From Flavivirga algicola (GTDB lineage: Bacteria; Bacteroidota; Bacteroidia; Flavobacteriales; Flavobacteriaceae): a stretch of DNA of 64,000 nt. A program made the translations under genes and the position numbers. Each line of letters opens with the position of its first letter. The first letter of the stretch is position 1. This document shows positions 25,622 through 35,276 of this stretch, in pieces. Below the pieces are notes generated by a model, which made no database searches, was not told the origin of the DNA, and saw nothing but the letters and a program-made list of their open reading frames with translations. The stretch lies in the NCBI RefSeq assembly GCF_012910715.1, contig NZ_JABBHF010000012.1:62001-126000 (forward strand). Direction: 5' to 3'.

Positions 25622-27274
25622 TTAATTAAGCAATTCTTTAGCATGAGCAATCGCAGAAGAAGACATTTCTACACCACCTAGCATTTGAGCTATTTCTACA
25701 ATGCGCTCATCATGATTCAGTTTTACAAGATTGGTTTGGGTAATGTTATTGATATCTTCTTTATAGACTTTAAAATGTGCATGTCCTTTCGCTGCAATTT
25801 GTGGTAAATGTGTAATAGAAAACACCTGCATTGTTTTACTCATTTGCAACATTATATCTCCCATTTTGTTTGATATTTCTCCCGAAACTCCTGTATCTAT
25901 CTCATCAAACATGATGGTAGGCAACTTTATGTATTTTGATAAAACCGATTTTATTGCCAGCATAATCCTGGACAACTCGCCTCCTGAAGCTGCTTTTTTA
26001 AGGGTATTAAAATGACCTCCTTTATTTGCTGAAAACAAAAAGGATAGTTCATCCTTCCCATTAGTGAAAAAAGTATCGCTATAAGTCGCCTCTATTTTAA
26101 ATTGTGCATTCGGCATCCCTAAACTAGACAAAATACTTTCTAATTGTTCTTTTAGTTTCGGAATGACTTCTGTTCTCTTTTTATGGATGGTCTTAGAAAT
26201 CGTATTTAATTCCGTGGTTTTAGATTCAATTTCCAATTGTTTTTTCTGAATAGTATCATCTAAATTTTCTGTTATCGATACTTTTTCTTCAAGAGTCTCC
26301 CTTATTTTGATTAGTTCTGAAACATCTGCAGCCACATGTTTTTGCATCAAATTATGGAGCATTTTTAATTTAGAATCTACCGCTTCCAACCTATTGGGGT
26401 CTATCTCTAAATGCTCTTGTAAAATGTTAACTTCACTAAACACATCATCCATGTCTATCAAACTACTGTTAATTCTACGGAAAAGATCTTCATATTTAGA
26501 TGAAAACCCAGAGAGTTTTTGAAAGGTATTCTTTAATGTTGTTAATGTAGACAAAGCACCTACTTCTTCTTCGCTTAATAAATGATGCGCTTCATCTAAA
26601 TTTTCTTTTATTCCTTCAATGTTATTAAGGGTCTCGTACTCCTCTTCTAAGGTCTCTAGTTCACCATCAACTAATTTAGCCTCAACTAATTCATTTAATA
26701 AAAACGAATTATAATCATGTTCTTTAATCGCTTCGGCTTGGAAAACCAAAAGTTCTTTTAATTCTTTTTGGAGTGTTTTATATTTTTTTAGTTCTTCTTT
26801 ATAACTCTGTAAGACTTTGTCGTGGCTAGCAATGGCATCAATAACTTGAAATTGAAACTCATTACTAGTGAGTTCCAGTGTTTGATGTTGCGAATGAATA
26901 TCTATTAAACGCTCACCTAACAATTGTAAACTACTAAGGTTAACTGGGGAATCATTTACAAAAGCCCTTGACTTTCCTGAAGGTAGGATCTCTCTTCGAA
27001 TGATTGTTTGCGATTCGTAATCGAAGTCCTCGTCTTTAAAAAGCGATTTTAAATGATAATCCGAGATATCAAAAGCGGCTTCAACAATACACTTTTGGTC
27101 AGTATTCTTTAAGCTATTTAAATCGGCCCGTTTTCCTAGAATCAAAGATAGCCCTCCTAACAAAATTGATTTACCTGCTCCTGTTTCTCCTGTAATTATG
27201 GACAGGCCATCGTTAAAATCGACATGTAGCGTATCTATTAAAGCGTAATTTTTTATTGAAAGTGATGTTAACAA
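25622..27274 (-). CDS. recN: DNA repair protein RecN
   Basis: This 550-residue SMC-like ATPase acts in double-strand break repair. It has an N-terminal Walker A GETGAGKSILLGGLSLILGKRADL, central coiled coils (about 160-370), then KKAASGGELSRIMLAIKSVL (signature), Walker B PTIMFDEIDTGVSG and SITHLPQIAA. Length and motifs are standard. It lies upstream of fabI and downstream of the porD-like gene on the same strand. Confidence 0.96.
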   Translation of the reverse strand: MLTSLSIKNYALIDTLHVDFNDGLSIITGETGAGKSILLGGLSLILGKRADLNSLKNTDQKCIVEAAFDISDYHLKSLFKDEDFDYESQTIIRREILPSGKSRAFVNDSPVNLSSLQLLGERLIDIHSQHQTLELTSNEFQFQVIDAIASHDKVLQSYKEELKKYKTLQKELKELLVFQAEAIKEHDYNSFLLNELVEAKLVDGELETLEEEYETLNNIEGIKENLDEAHHLLSEEEVGALSTLTTLKNTFQKLSGFSSKYEDLFRRINSSLIDMDDVFSEVNILQEHLEIDPNRLEAVDSKLKMLHNLMQKHVAADVSELIKIRETLEEKVSITENLDDTIQKKQLEIESKTTELNTISKTIHKKRTEVIPKLKEQLESILSSLGMPNAQFKIEATYSDTFFTNGKDELSFLFSANKGGHFNTLKKAASGGELSRIMLAIKSVLSKYIKLPTIMFDEIDTGVSGEISNKMGDIMLQMSKTMQVFSITHLPQIAAKGHAHFKVYKEDINNITQTNLVKLNHDERIVEIAQMLGGVEMSSSAIAHAKELLN

Positions 27275-27338
27275 TGCTATTTTCAGTATTTAATTTCTGG
27301 AAATAAATATAAGGAAAGCGTTTTAAATATTGAGCAAC

Positions 27339-28226
27339 TTAAAACTTAATCTTTTGCCATTTTGTACTATGCATTGGCGCTATTTTTTGGAGTGTTTCTT
27401 TAACACTGGCTATATTTACATTAGGTCCATCACTAAAGATTTGCTCAATCTCATCGGCTTTAGCATCAAAAAAGGTACGTAGTATAAAAGAGTTGGGCCT
27501 ACGTCTATTCATAGCTTGAAATAGCTTTAGAGAAGCTGCAACTTTTTCTTTACCTTCTTTTGTTTTTTCACTCATAACATCCAAACCTTCTCTATGGTAT
27601 GTATACAAAACCTCTCTAAATTCTTTAAAAGTTGGGGACAGTACATTATCTATAAGGGCAAATCTACTTTGTAAACCGTCTTCTAATTTCCACCCTTTAA
27701 AATTGCCTTGTTGCGAATAATTTGTAATCACCTGTGCTTGCTTATAATATTCGTCACCTCCTTTTTTAGAAAAAGAATCGGCATCTAATGCTAAAATCAT
27801 ATAGACATGATATGCTAATACGGATATTAAATTAGATTCAAATTGGTTGGGGTTAAAGATTAGGTTTTGAAATTCTAAATATCTAAAATTAAAATCTTTA
27901 TCATTAAAATTATAGATTGGTGTGCTAAACGAAGAACCAAAAACTGGGCGTGATGACTGCACTTGAATAGATGCCTGAAACGCTTCCCCACTATAATCTG
28001 TAACATTTATAATCATGCTACAATCTATACGCTCTTGTGCTTTAAATGTTTTACCTGTCCATTTAGTATTATTAACAAACTCGTTTAGTTGTTTTTCTAA
28101 TGTTTTAAAAATGGGAAAATTTTCGTTACCTGTTTGTTGAGCATTAACAACAACATCACAATTTAGTTCTTGCGAAAACCCTTTAATTCCCAGACAAAAT
28201 ATTAAAACAACAAGAATATTACGCAT
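27339..28226 (-). CDS. DUF4835 family protein (PorD-like, type IX secretion)
   Basis: This 295-residue protein has a signal peptide ending near GFSQ (19). The mature part begins LNCDVVVNAQQTG and contains RYLEFQNLIFNPNQFESNLISVLAYHVY, the DUF4835 signature. PorD in Porphyromonas gingivalis belongs to this family and is required for type IX secretion; the equivalence is inferred from family and context. The gene overlaps coaBC by eight bases. A T9SS substrate is encoded at 41650. Confidence 0.85.
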   Translation of the reverse strand: MRNILVVLIFCLGIKGFSQELNCDVVVNAQQTGNENFPIFKTLEKQLNEFVNNTKWTGKTFKAQERIDCSMIINVTDYSGEAFQASIQVQSSRPVFGSSFSTPIYNFNDKDFNFRYLEFQNLIFNPNQFESNLISVLAYHVYMILALDADSFSKKGGDEYYKQAQVITNYSQQGNFKGWKLEDGLQSRFALIDNVLSPTFKEFREVLYTYHREGLDVMSEKTKEGKEKVAASLKLFQAMNRRRPNSFILRTFFDAKADEIEQIFSDGPNVNIASVKETLQKIAPMHSTKWQKIKF

Positions 28227-29430
28227 GTGTTTGTTCTATAATTTTATTTAATAAATCTTTGGCTACTTCTGCTTTAGATTTTAACTGAAACTCCGTGATA
28301 ATGTCTTTATCATCAATAAAAGTGACTTTATTGGTATCACCTTTAAAGCCAGCTCCTTTATCTTTTAACGAATTTAAAACAATTAAATTTAAATTCTTTC
28401 TTTTTAATTTTCCTTTTGCATTTTCAAGCTCATTATTAGTTTCTAATGCAAAGCCCACCAAATATTGATTTTTTTTAATTTCTCCTAAAGAGGCCAAAAT
28501 ATCTTTTGTTTTTTCTAACTCTAAAGTTAACGTTGGTTCTTTCTTTTTTATTTTTTGAGAAGCAACTTCTTTTGGTTTAAAATCTGCCACGGCTGCCGAA
28601 AGTATAGCAATATCTACATCTTTAAAATATGTATGCACAGATTCATACATTTCCTGTGCACTAGTAACGGAAACGACCTGTATTAATGCATGTGCTACTT
28701 TTTGATGCGTTGGTCCTGTAACCAAAATAACTTCAGCTCCTAAGTTTGCTGATGCTTTAGCTATTTCAAACCCCATTTTACCACTGGAATGATTTCCTAT
28801 AAAGCGAACAGGGTCAATAGCCTCATAAGTTGGTCCCGCTGTAATAAGCACCTTTTTCCCCTTTAAAGGTAGTTTATCTAAAATATCATTCTCAATAAAA
28901 GCTACAATATCTTCAGGTTCAGCCATTCTGCCCTCACCTACCAAACCGCTTGCTAATTCACCACTGGTAGCTGGAATCATAATGTTTCCAAAATCTTTTA
29001 AGGTATTGAAAGAATGCATCGTACTTGGGTGTTTATACATATCTAAATCCATAGCTGGTGCAAAGTACACGGCACATTTTGCCGACAAATACGTTGCCAA
29101 CAACAAATTATCACTAGTACCATTTGCCATTTTAGAAAGTGTATTAGCCGTAGCTGGTGCAATAACAAAAACATCAGCCCAGAGCCCTAAGTCTACATGG
29201 TTATTCCATACAGCATTATCATCTTCTTCGTTTATAAAAGATGAATGCACAGGGTGCTTTGAAAGTGTAGATAAGGTTAAAGGCGTTATGAAATCTTTAG
29301 AAGCGGGTGTCATAACTACTTTTACGTTAGCACCTACTTTTATAAATAACCTTACTAATGAAGCAGTTTTATAAGCGGCAATACCAGCACTGATGCCTAA
29401 AAGTATATTTTTGCCGCTTAGTATTGACAT
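28219..29430 (-). CDS. coaBC: Bifunctional phosphopantothenoylcysteine decarboxylase/phosphopantothenate-cysteine ligase
   Basis: This 403-residue fusion catalyses two steps of CoA synthesis. The CoaC flavoprotein half (1-185) has LGISAGIAAYKTASLVR, NNHVDLGLWADVFVIAPATANTL and APAMDLDMYKHPST. The CoaB half (190-400) has GPTYEAIDPVRFIGNHSSGKMG and SAAVADFKP. Both catalytic halves look intact. It lies between rpoZ and the porD-like gene, the usual order in Bacteroidota. CoaE for the last CoA step is also in this window. Confidence 0.96.
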   Translation of the reverse strand: MSILSGKNILLGISAGIAAYKTASLVRLFIKVGANVKVVMTPASKDFITPLTLSTLSKHPVHSSFINEEDDNAVWNNHVDLGLWADVFVIAPATANTLSKMANGTSDNLLLATYLSAKCAVYFAPAMDLDMYKHPSTMHSFNTLKDFGNIMIPATSGELASGLVGEGRMAEPEDIVAFIENDILDKLPLKGKKVLITAGPTYEAIDPVRFIGNHSSGKMGFEIAKASANLGAEVILVTGPTHQKVAHALIQVVSVTSAQEMYESVHTYFKDVDIAILSAAVADFKPKEVASQKIKKKEPTLTLELEKTKDILASLGEIKKNQYLVGFALETNNELENAKGKLKRKNLNLIVLNSLKDKGAGFKGDTNKVTFIDDKDIITEFQLKSKAEVAKDLLNKIIEQTHA

Positions 29431-29439
29431 TTTAAAAAT

Positions 29440-29769
29440 TTATTCCTGAGAATCTTCCTCAGTATTTCTAAAATAAATTTTATCGGTTAACCATTCTTGA
29501 ACAGCTAATGCATGAGGTTTTGGTAACTTTTCGTAAAATTTAGAAACCTCTATTTGCTCTTTATTTTCAAAGATTTCTTCAAGACTATCATTATAAGTAG
29601 CAAATTCGTCTAGCTTATCGATAAGTTCCTTTTTAATCTCTGTGTTAATTTGCTCTGCACGTCTTGCGATTATAGAAATTGACTCGTAGATATTTTCTGT
29701 TGGCTCGTCAATTTGATTTCTGTCGTACGTTACAGTATTAACAGGAGCATTGGTTTTTTTTAAATCCAT
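29440..29769 (-). CDS. rpoZ: RNA polymerase omega subunit (Bacteroidota type)
   Basis: Small protein of about 109 residues starting MDLKKTNAPVNT; an upstream ATG at 29775 adds two residues. The core NIYESISIIARRAEQI matches the conserved helix of omega (where other bacteria have NRFELVLLAARRARQL-like sequence). The C-terminal part (EIFENKEQIEVSKFYE, PKPHALAVQEW) is the lineage-specific extension. Omega helps assemble the RNA polymerase core. It lies 12 bases after bamD and 9 before coaBC. Confidence 0.85.
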   Translation of the reverse strand: MDLKKTNAPVNTVTYDRNQIDEPTENIYESISIIARRAEQINTEIKKELIDKLDEFATYNDSLEEIFENKEQIEVSKFYEKLPKPHALAVQEWLTDKIYFRNTEEDSQE

Positions 29770-29781
29770 TGTCATTATTAT

Positions 29782-30609
29782 TTAACTTTTAGTGCTATAA
29801 CTTTTTAATTCTTCATCTAAGGTTGTTGCCATGTCATCTGCATCTTCTATATACTTTGAGTCAGCATATAATTTCTTAAATGAAGCATAATATTCTTTTG
29901 CTGTTTTAAGACGGTTCTTTTTTAAAGGTACAATACCATCTAGTGTCTTTTTGTACTCTCTACTATTAATAGCTAATTTGAAAGCAGAATCTAACCTATA
30001 AAACAAAGCTTCTTCACGTAATTCTGATCCAGGGAAATCGAAAACAAAATTATCGAACGATTTAATAGATGCTGGAAAATCTGAAATCTGATTGTATTGC
30101 TTTGCAATGCTAAAGGCTTTCTTTTCTAGTTTAAAATCTAACTCTTTAACTAATTTGTTTGCCTCAGAAAGATGTTCAGACTCAGGAAATAAATTTATAA
30201 ATTCCTGAAGTTTCTCTATGGCTTCTTTTGTTTCCTTCTGGTCTTTACTATAAACAGGAGACAACATGTAATAACTCTTAGCACTCAAAAAAGAAGCTTC
30301 TTCTAGTTTCTCGCTTTTTGGGTAACTCGTTACAAAACGCTCAAATTGATAACCTGAAATATAATAATCTTTCATTTTATAAAATGAGTTAGAATACAAA
30401 TACATCAATTTTTCAGCTTGTGGTTTCCCCCTATAATTTGGTACAATTTGAGCAAAAAGCCTATTGGCTTTAGAAAACTTTCCCTCATTGTAAAGTGTTT
30501 CCCCCAACTTGAACTTGTCAGCTATACTCTCAGATTTTAAGGCCTTTTGATATTCACTACAACTGCTAAAAACAGCAAAAATTATTAATATGTAAAAAAG
30601 CTTTTTCAT
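29782..30609 (-). CDS. bamD: Outer membrane assembly factor BamD
   Basis: This 275-residue lipoprotein (cysteine 17 in VFSSC) belongs to the BAM complex, which folds beta-barrel proteins into the outer membrane. TPR-like helical repeats run from about 35 to 250, with FKLGETLYNEGKFSKANRLF, SYPKSEKLEEASFLSAKSYY and FINLFPESEHLSEA. The repeat spacing and length fit BamD. It is the first gene of the bamD-rpoZ-coaBC-porD-like group. Confidence 0.93.
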   Translation of the reverse strand: MKKLFYILIIFAVFSSCSEYQKALKSESIADKFKLGETLYNEGKFSKANRLFAQIVPNYRGKPQAEKLMYLYSNSFYKMKDYYISGYQFERFVTSYPKSEKLEEASFLSAKSYYMLSPVYSKDQKETKEAIEKLQEFINLFPESEHLSEANKLVKELDFKLEKKAFSIAKQYNQISDFPASIKSFDNFVFDFPGSELREEALFYRLDSAFKLAINSREYKKTLDGIVPLKKNRLKTAKEYYASFKKLYADSKYIEDADDMATTLDEELKSYSTKS

Positions 30610-30816
30610 TTGTTATTTTTCACTATTTAAAGGTATCTTATCAAATTTGCGTAGCTATATTTCGAACATCATCGACATTTTAGCCATGCTTATTTCATAG
30701 ATTTTTAAACAGAATGCAAAATTAAGTTATTAATATGGATTTTAAAAATATTATTTTAAGGCTAAAATAATCGCTTAAACTCAGTAATCATAAGGTTTAA
30801 GTATTATTTAACAGTC

Positions 30817-31695
30817 CTAAAACTCATTTACAAAAGCTCTTATCTTTTCTTTTAACTCGTTAGATGCAGGAACCAGTGGTAATCTTACGCTATCCTGACA
30901 TAAATTTAGTGCTTCAAAAACAGCTTTTATTCCTGCTGGATTATTCTCTTCAAAAATATAACCAATAATATCCATTAATTTAAAATGATATTTATAAGCT
31001 TCTTTAGCTTCTCCTTTTAAACCTAATCGTATCATCTCCGAAAACGCTTTAGGATATGCTTGACCTATAACAGAAATAACACCTGCCCCGCCTGCTAAAA
31101 CAACTCCTAAAGCCAAATCATCATCGCCCGAAATAATTAAAAAATCTTCTGGTTTATTCTTTAATAACTCTAAATATTGAGATACATTGTTTCCTGCTTC
31201 TTTTATAGCTACAATGTTTTCAAAATCTTTAGCTAATCGTATGGTCGTTTTTGTTTCAACATTTTTGGAAGTCCTTCCTGGAACATTATATAAAATAATA
31301 TCCACAGGCGATGCTTCAGAAATTGCTTTGAAATGCTGATAAATACCTTCTTGTGTTGGCTTGGTGTAATATGGCGACACTGACAAAAGAGCATCTATAT
31401 TACTTAAATCTGTCGTTTTTATTTCCTCAATAACTGCAGCTGTATTGCTTCCGCCAATTCCCAAAACCATAGGTAAACGCCCCTTATTAGCACTAGAAAT
31501 AGTTGCTATTACCTCCTGCTTCTCTTGTTTGGTAAGTGTTACGCTTTCTGCTGTTGTACCACAAATTACGAGGTAGTCGGTACCGTTGTCAATATTGAAA
31601 TTTACAATATTGGCTAAAGCATCATGGTCAACACTTAAATCTGATTTAAAGGGTGTAACCAAAGCAACTCCAGTTCCTAAAAACTTACTGTTCAT
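30817..31695 (-). CDS. dapA: 4-hydroxy-tetrahydrodipicolinate synthase
   Basis: This 292-residue TIM-barrel enzyme condenses pyruvate with aspartate semialdehyde on the route to lysine and diaminopimelate. It has [14 protein letters not shown]-like [23 protein letters not shown], the catalytic tyrosine in YNVPGRTS and the Schiff-base lysine in AIKEAGNN. Length and active site are standard. It follows the DUF6913 gene by one base. DapF for a later step lies at 51312. Confidence 0.96.
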   Translation of the reverse strand: MNSKFLGTGVALVTPFKSDLSVDHDALANIVNFNIDNGTDYLVICGTTAESVTLTKQEKQEVIATISSANKGRLPMVLGIGGSNTAAVIEEIKTTDLSNIDALLSVSPYYTKPTQEGIYQHFKAISEASPVDIILYNVPGRTSKNVETKTTIRLAKDFENIVAIKEAGNNVSQYLELLKNKPEDFLIISGDDDLALGVVLAGGAGVISVIGQAYPKAFSEMIRLGLKGEAKEAYKYHFKLMDIIGYIFEENNPAGIKAVFEALNLCQDSVRLPLVPASNELKEKIRAFVNEF

Positions 31696-31696
31696 T

Positions 31697-32215
31697 CTAA
31701 ATTTTATTTAATATGGTTAAATATTTAATTGCCTCTTCTTTAAATATGTTAAATTCTTTTAGTTTCGTTTTAATAATTAAATCATTGATACGCTCATCAC
31801 TTTGTTCAATACCAACCTTAAATTGTGCTTTAGATTTCGCAGTAATCATCTTTAACTCCAAAACATCTTGGGTATAGTAACTTATCAAAGCATCATATTT
31901 AGTATCTAAAAATGTCTGTAATTCCACATTCTTGATAACGCCATTCCAACCAAAATCTTTAGGGCTAAAACAAACATCCCATGAGGTTAATGTACTTTTA
32001 TCGTTTTCAGAAAAAGCAATGATCTTCAATTTATTATCACGAATTTTTAAAAAATCAGCAAACTTTCTAAATAGTTCAAAGTCATCAATTTCATCAATAT
32101 TTAAGATAACACCCAAGCTCTCAATTTTTTTATCAGTAACATTTACTTGTCGTTCTGATAACAATTTGTTCAAGTGCTTTTTATTGGAATTTTCTTTAAA
32201 ACCCTTTAAAATCAT
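31697..32215 (-). CDS. DUF6913-like conserved protein
   Basis: This 172-residue cytoplasmic protein of unknown function is typically found directly upstream of dapA in Flavobacteriia. It contains [21 protein letters not shown] near the start, [13 protein letters not shown] in the middle and [18 protein letters not shown]. There is no signal peptide or known catalytic motif. The DUF number is from memory. It overlaps nothing and is followed by dapA after one base, so the two form an operon. Confidence 0.75.
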   Translation of the reverse strand: MILKGFKENSNKKHLNKLLSERQVNVTDKKIESLGVILNIDEIDDFELFRKFADFLKIRDNKLKIIAFSENDKSTLTSWDVCFSPKDFGWNGVIKNVELQTFLDTKYDALISYYTQDVLELKMITAKSKAQFKVGIEQSDERINDLIIKTKLKEFNIFKEEAIKYLTILNKI

Positions 32216-32233
32216 TTATCTTTATACTTTGCG

Positions 32234-32241
32234 CAAAGGTA
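32234..32241 (-). promoter_or_regulatory. -7 element (TACCTTTG) of the DUF6913-dapA operon
   Basis: On the minus strand TACCTTTG lies 19 bases before the ATG at 32215, a usual distance in this group. No clear -33 TTG at 19 bases. Confidence 0.45.
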
Positions 32242-32272
32242 GCAAAAGTACATTCAAAATATCTGTTTATAT

Positions 32273-33031
32273 ATGAGGTTAACACATTTTATTTTTTTGT
32301 TATATATTTTTACCCTTTTTAGTTGCAAACAGCCTAAATTATGGTTAACAAAAATTGAAGGAAAACAAATTCAAATTACAGACACACTGCCTCTTGATTC
32401 TGAAATAGAAGCCTATATAAAACCCTATAGAGACAATATTCAAAAAGATTTAGATAGTGTCTTGGCTTATTCAATTAGGACATATTCTAAATCTGACGGT
32501 AAGCTTAACACGGCTATTGGAAACTTTATGGCAGATGCTGTTTACAATGAAGCCAATCCTATTTTTAAAAACAGAACTGGCAAAGACATAGATATGGTAT
32601 TGCTTAACCATGGCGGAATTCGGTCTATTTTATCAAAAGGTGATGTAACCAAAAGAACTGCTTACGAGTTAATGCCTTTTGAAAACAGTATTGTTGTATT
32701 AGAAATGAGAGGCAACCAAATAGATCGTTTGATAAGTTATTTAATTAAAAGAAAAAGGGCGCACCCTATATCTAAGCTCAAATTAACTATAAACGAGCAT
32801 GATAAAATCGTTGAAGCCCAAATAAATGGTAAAGATATAAAACCCAACAAAGCATATTATGTGGCTACCAATGATTATTTATATAACGGTGGTGATGATA
32901 TGACTTTTTTCAAAACAAATGATAGCCTTTATATTTTAAATTATAAAGTTAGAAATGCTTTGATTGATCATTTTAAAAAGATTGACACCATTAACCCTGT
33001 AATTGATGACAGGTTTATTCAAATAAAATAA
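32273..33031 (+). CDS. 5'-nucleotidase C-terminal domain lipoprotein
   Basis: This 252-residue lipoprotein (cysteine 18 in TLFSC) consists of only the substrate-binding C-terminal domain of the 5'-nucleotidase/UshA family: LNTAIGNFMADAVYNEA, NHGGIRSIL, LMPFENSIVVLEMRG and TNDYLYNGGDDM. The catalytic metallophosphoesterase half is the next gene, eight bases downstream. The two polypeptides probably together make one nucleotidase at the cell envelope. Here the order is C-domain first, catalytic domain second, the reverse of the fused protein. Confidence 0.9.
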   Translation: MRLTHFIFLLYIFTLFSCKQPKLWLTKIEGKQIQITDTLPLDSEIEAYIKPYRDNIQKDLDSVLAYSIRTYSKSDGKLNTAIGNFMADAVYNEANPIFKNRTGKDIDMVLLNHGGIRSILSKGDVTKRTAYELMPFENSIVVLEMRGNQIDRLISYLIKRKRAHPISKLKLTINEHDKIVEAQINGKDIKPNKAYYVATNDYLYNGGDDMTFFKTNDSLYILNYKVRNALIDHFKKIDTINPVIDDRFIQIK

Positions 33032-33039
33032 AGAGTTAA

Positions 33040-33957
33040 ATGAGACGCAGAGATTTTATACAACAGGCATCGGCAGGAACCGCATTAGTTACAATAGGCG
33101 GTATAGGCTTGCAATCTTTTACCAACGCAGCTACCACAAAAAAAATAACAATTCTCCATACTAACGATGTACATAGTCATATAGACGCTTTCGGACCTGA
33201 AGATGGTAGAAATGCAAATAAAGGAGGCGTAGCCAGAAGAGCTGGTTTAATTGAATCCATTAGAAATGAAAACCCACATACACTTTTGCTAGATGCGGGC
33301 GATATTTTTCAAGGTACCCCGTACTTTAATTATTATGGCGGTGAATTAGAGTTTAAATTAATGAGTAAATTGAAATACGATGCTGCCACTATAGGCAATC
33401 ATGATTTTGACAATGGCATTGATGGTTTATATGCTCAATTAGAACATGCTGATTTCCAATTCATCTCAGCAAATTACGACTTCTCTAACACCATTATGGA
33501 CACCCATACCAAGCCTTATAAAATATTTAAAAAAAACGGAATAAAAATAGGTGTTTTCGGACTTGGAATAGAACTGAATGGCTTAGTAGATCCAACCATG
33601 TATAAAGAGACCAAATACTTAGACCCTATTGAAGTTACTCAGGACATGACCAGAATTTTAAAAACAGAAGCACTCTGCGACTTAGTCATTTGCTTGTCAC
33701 ATTTAGGATATAATTATAAAAAAAATCCAAATAAAATAAGTGATCTAAAATTAGCTGCGGCTACAAAAGACATTGATTTAATTATTGGTGGCCACACGCA
33801 TACATTTTTATCTAAACCCACAATTGTCAAAAATATTGAAGAAAAAAATATACTTGTTAACCAAGTTGGATGCTACGGCATTTATCTTGGTAAAATTGAT
33901 TTTTACTTCGATTCAGATAAAAATATTTCAGCAAATGGCACTTCTATAATTGTTTAA
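33040..33957 (+). CDS. Metallophosphoesterase, catalytic half of a split 5'-nucleotidase
   Basis: This 305-residue protein has a Tat-like signal (RRRDF followed by a hydrophobic segment), so it is probably exported folded. The five metallophosphoesterase motifs are present: LHTNDVHSH, LDAGDIFQG, TIGNHDFDNG, CLSHLG and GGHTHTFL. It hydrolyses nucleotide monophosphates or similar phosphoesters in the periplasm. It lacks the C-terminal nucleoside-binding domain, which the gene eight bases upstream supplies. Its end overlaps the convergent membrane-protein gene by four bases. Confidence 0.93.
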   Translation: MRRRDFIQQASAGTALVTIGGIGLQSFTNAATTKKITILHTNDVHSHIDAFGPEDGRNANKGGVARRAGLIESIRNENPHTLLLDAGDIFQGTPYFNYYGGELEFKLMSKLKYDAATIGNHDFDNGIDGLYAQLEHADFQFISANYDFSNTIMDTHTKPYKIFKKNGIKIGVFGLGIELNGLVDPTMYKETKYLDPIEVTQDMTRILKTEALCDLVICLSHLGYNYKKNPNKISDLKLAAATKDIDLIIGGHTHTFLSKPTIVKNIEEKNILVNQVGCYGIYLGKIDFYFDSDKNISANGTSIIV

Positions 33958-34703
33958 GCCCAAATATTGCCCGAAGCAAATCTTTCTCTTATCTTATAAA
34001 TAGTCTTTTTATATTTATTATCTGCTATAATATATCTAAAAATAAAGTAAAGCCCTACTCCATAAAGAGTTCTTTGAAGCATTTCAAAACTCCAATGATA
34101 TAAATAATAAAGATTGATATAATTTAAGATCGTAGAAAAAATTATAAAAATGACTGCGATTAAAAATAATATGGATTGCTTCGATTGCGTATTTAGGTAT
34201 ACACCAAAAGAAACAAAGGCCAATACAATTAAAGACAAGCTTTTTAAACCAAATAAAAGCACTTCCATATTGTCAGGAATAATGACTTTTAATATACTGT
34301 ATAAAGTGTACAGGAAGAACACATTTATGAGAAAAACACCGAGCAGATACACACCTATTAATTTATCCACTTTTAACAATTTAAATTTAGGGGCTGCTAT
34401 AGCTATTAAATACAAATAGCTTAAAAAGTAAAGAATGCTGGAGACCTTAACAAAAGTTTCATTTGAAAAAAAAGTTAAGGAAATATCTCCAAGAAATGAA
34501 AAGAATAAAAAAGAAATAAAAATAACTCCTAAAGATTTATACTTAACAAGATAAACTATTAAAAAAACGGGAATGAATAAAGCCATTGTCGACTTTAACA
34601 TTAATGAATCTTGAGAAAAAGTAACAAAAAAACTTATTGCTATTAATCCTAATAAAGCGCCAAGAAACATTTTATCAAAAGTAAGGTTAAGCCAATTTTT
34701 CAT
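33954..34703 (-). CDS. Polytopic membrane protein, YhhN-like (copy 1)
   Basis: This 249-residue protein has about eight membrane helices. The segment FISFLFFSFLGDISLTFF followed by SSILYFLSYLYLIAIAA resembles YhhN/lysoplasmalogenase-like proteins, but the family's usual signatures are weak, so enzymatic activity is uncertain. It resembles the protein at 35277-36023 in helix layout and in the last third (YHWSFEMLQRTLYGVGLYFIF against FISTTLTLVAFYFFY). Both genes share the same upstream box and -7 element at identical spacing, so they are probably co-regulated. Confidence 0.7.
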   Translation of the reverse strand: MKNWLNLTFDKMFLGALLGLIAISFFVTFSQDSLMLKSTMALFIPVFLIVYLVKYKSLGVIFISFLFFSFLGDISLTFFSNETFVKVSSILYFLSYLYLIAIAAPKFKLLKVDKLIGVYLLGVFLINVFFLYTLYSILKVIIPDNMEVLLFGLKSLSLIVLAFVSFGVYLNTQSKQSILFLIAVIFIIFSTILNYINLYYLYHWSFEMLQRTLYGVGLYFIFRYIIADNKYKKTIYKIRERFASGNIWA

Positions 34704-34727
34704 GATTTCGGGGTTAGTAGGTTATTC

Positions 34728-34735
34728 CAAATATA
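34728..34735 (-). promoter_or_regulatory. -7 element (TATATTTG), YhhN-like copy 1
   Basis: On the minus strand TATATTTG lies 25 bases upstream of the ATG at 34703. The same octamer lies 24 bases upstream of copy 2. Confidence 0.6.
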
Positions 34736-34755
34736 AAAATATAATTCAATTTCAA

Positions 34756-34781
34756 CGATAAAAACATACTTTTTATCGATT
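34756..34781 (-). promoter_or_regulatory. Shared 14-base box within an inverted repeat, YhhN-like copy 1
   Basis: On the minus strand AATCGATAAAAAGT covers 34768-34781, 33 bases upstream of the -7 element. It overlaps a perfect inverted repeat (CGATAAAAA at 34756-34764 and TTTTTATCG at 34770-34778). The identical 14-mer lies 33 bases upstream of the -7 element of copy 2. Confidence 0.55.
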
Positions 34782-34845
34782 TTTAATTAAAAAAAAGTCG
34801 TTTGTCTATAAAATTTAACGGAGCATTGATATGTAACCACAAAAA

Positions 34846-34875
34846 TTGCGTCTAAATTTAAAGTTTATAAATTTC
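34846..34875 (+). promoter_or_regulatory. Promoter of doxX-like gene
   Basis: TTG (34846-34848), 19 bases, then TAAATTTC (34868-34875), one mismatch from TAnnTTTG. The ATG follows at 34883, so the leader would be only a few bases. Confidence 0.5.
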
Positions 34876-34882
34876 GTACAAA

Positions 34883-35266
34883 ATGAAAAAATATTTCACA
34901 CTAGCCCTAAGAATAATAGTTGCCGTTATTTTAATACAGACACTGCGCTTTAAATTTACTGCGCACCCTGATAGCGTTTATATTTTTAGTCAAATTGGCT
35001 TAGAACCCTATGGCCGAATTGGCATTGGGGTTATAGAACTTATTGCAGGCATTTTATTGCTTATACCAAAAACGATATGGATAGGTGCCACACTTACTTT
35101 AGGCGTTATTGGCGGGGCTATTTTTATGCATTTAGCACGACTTGGAATTGAAGTAAATAATGATGGAGGTGTTTTATTTATTACTGCAATTGTTACATTT
35201 ATTCTTTCTGCAATAATTCTTTATATATACAAAAACGATCTGCCTTTTATTAAAAAAACATCTTAG
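34883..35266 (+). CDS. DoxX-family membrane protein
   Basis: This 127-residue protein has four membrane helices in the DoxX arrangement: LALRIIVAVILIQTLRFKFTA, the conserved GVIELIAGILLLIP and GAIFMHLARLGIEVNNDGG. Members are linked to respiration, thiosulfate oxidation or oxidative stress, but the role of this clade is not known. It sits between two related membrane-protein genes on the opposite strand, which share a regulatory box. Confidence 0.88.
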   Translation: MKKYFTLALRIIVAVILIQTLRFKFTAHPDSVYIFSQIGLEPYGRIGIGVIELIAGILLLIPKTIWIGATLTLGVIGGAIFMHLARLGIEVNNDGGVLFITAIVTFILSAIILYIYKNDLPFIKKTS

Positions 35267-35276
35267 AAGAATTATT

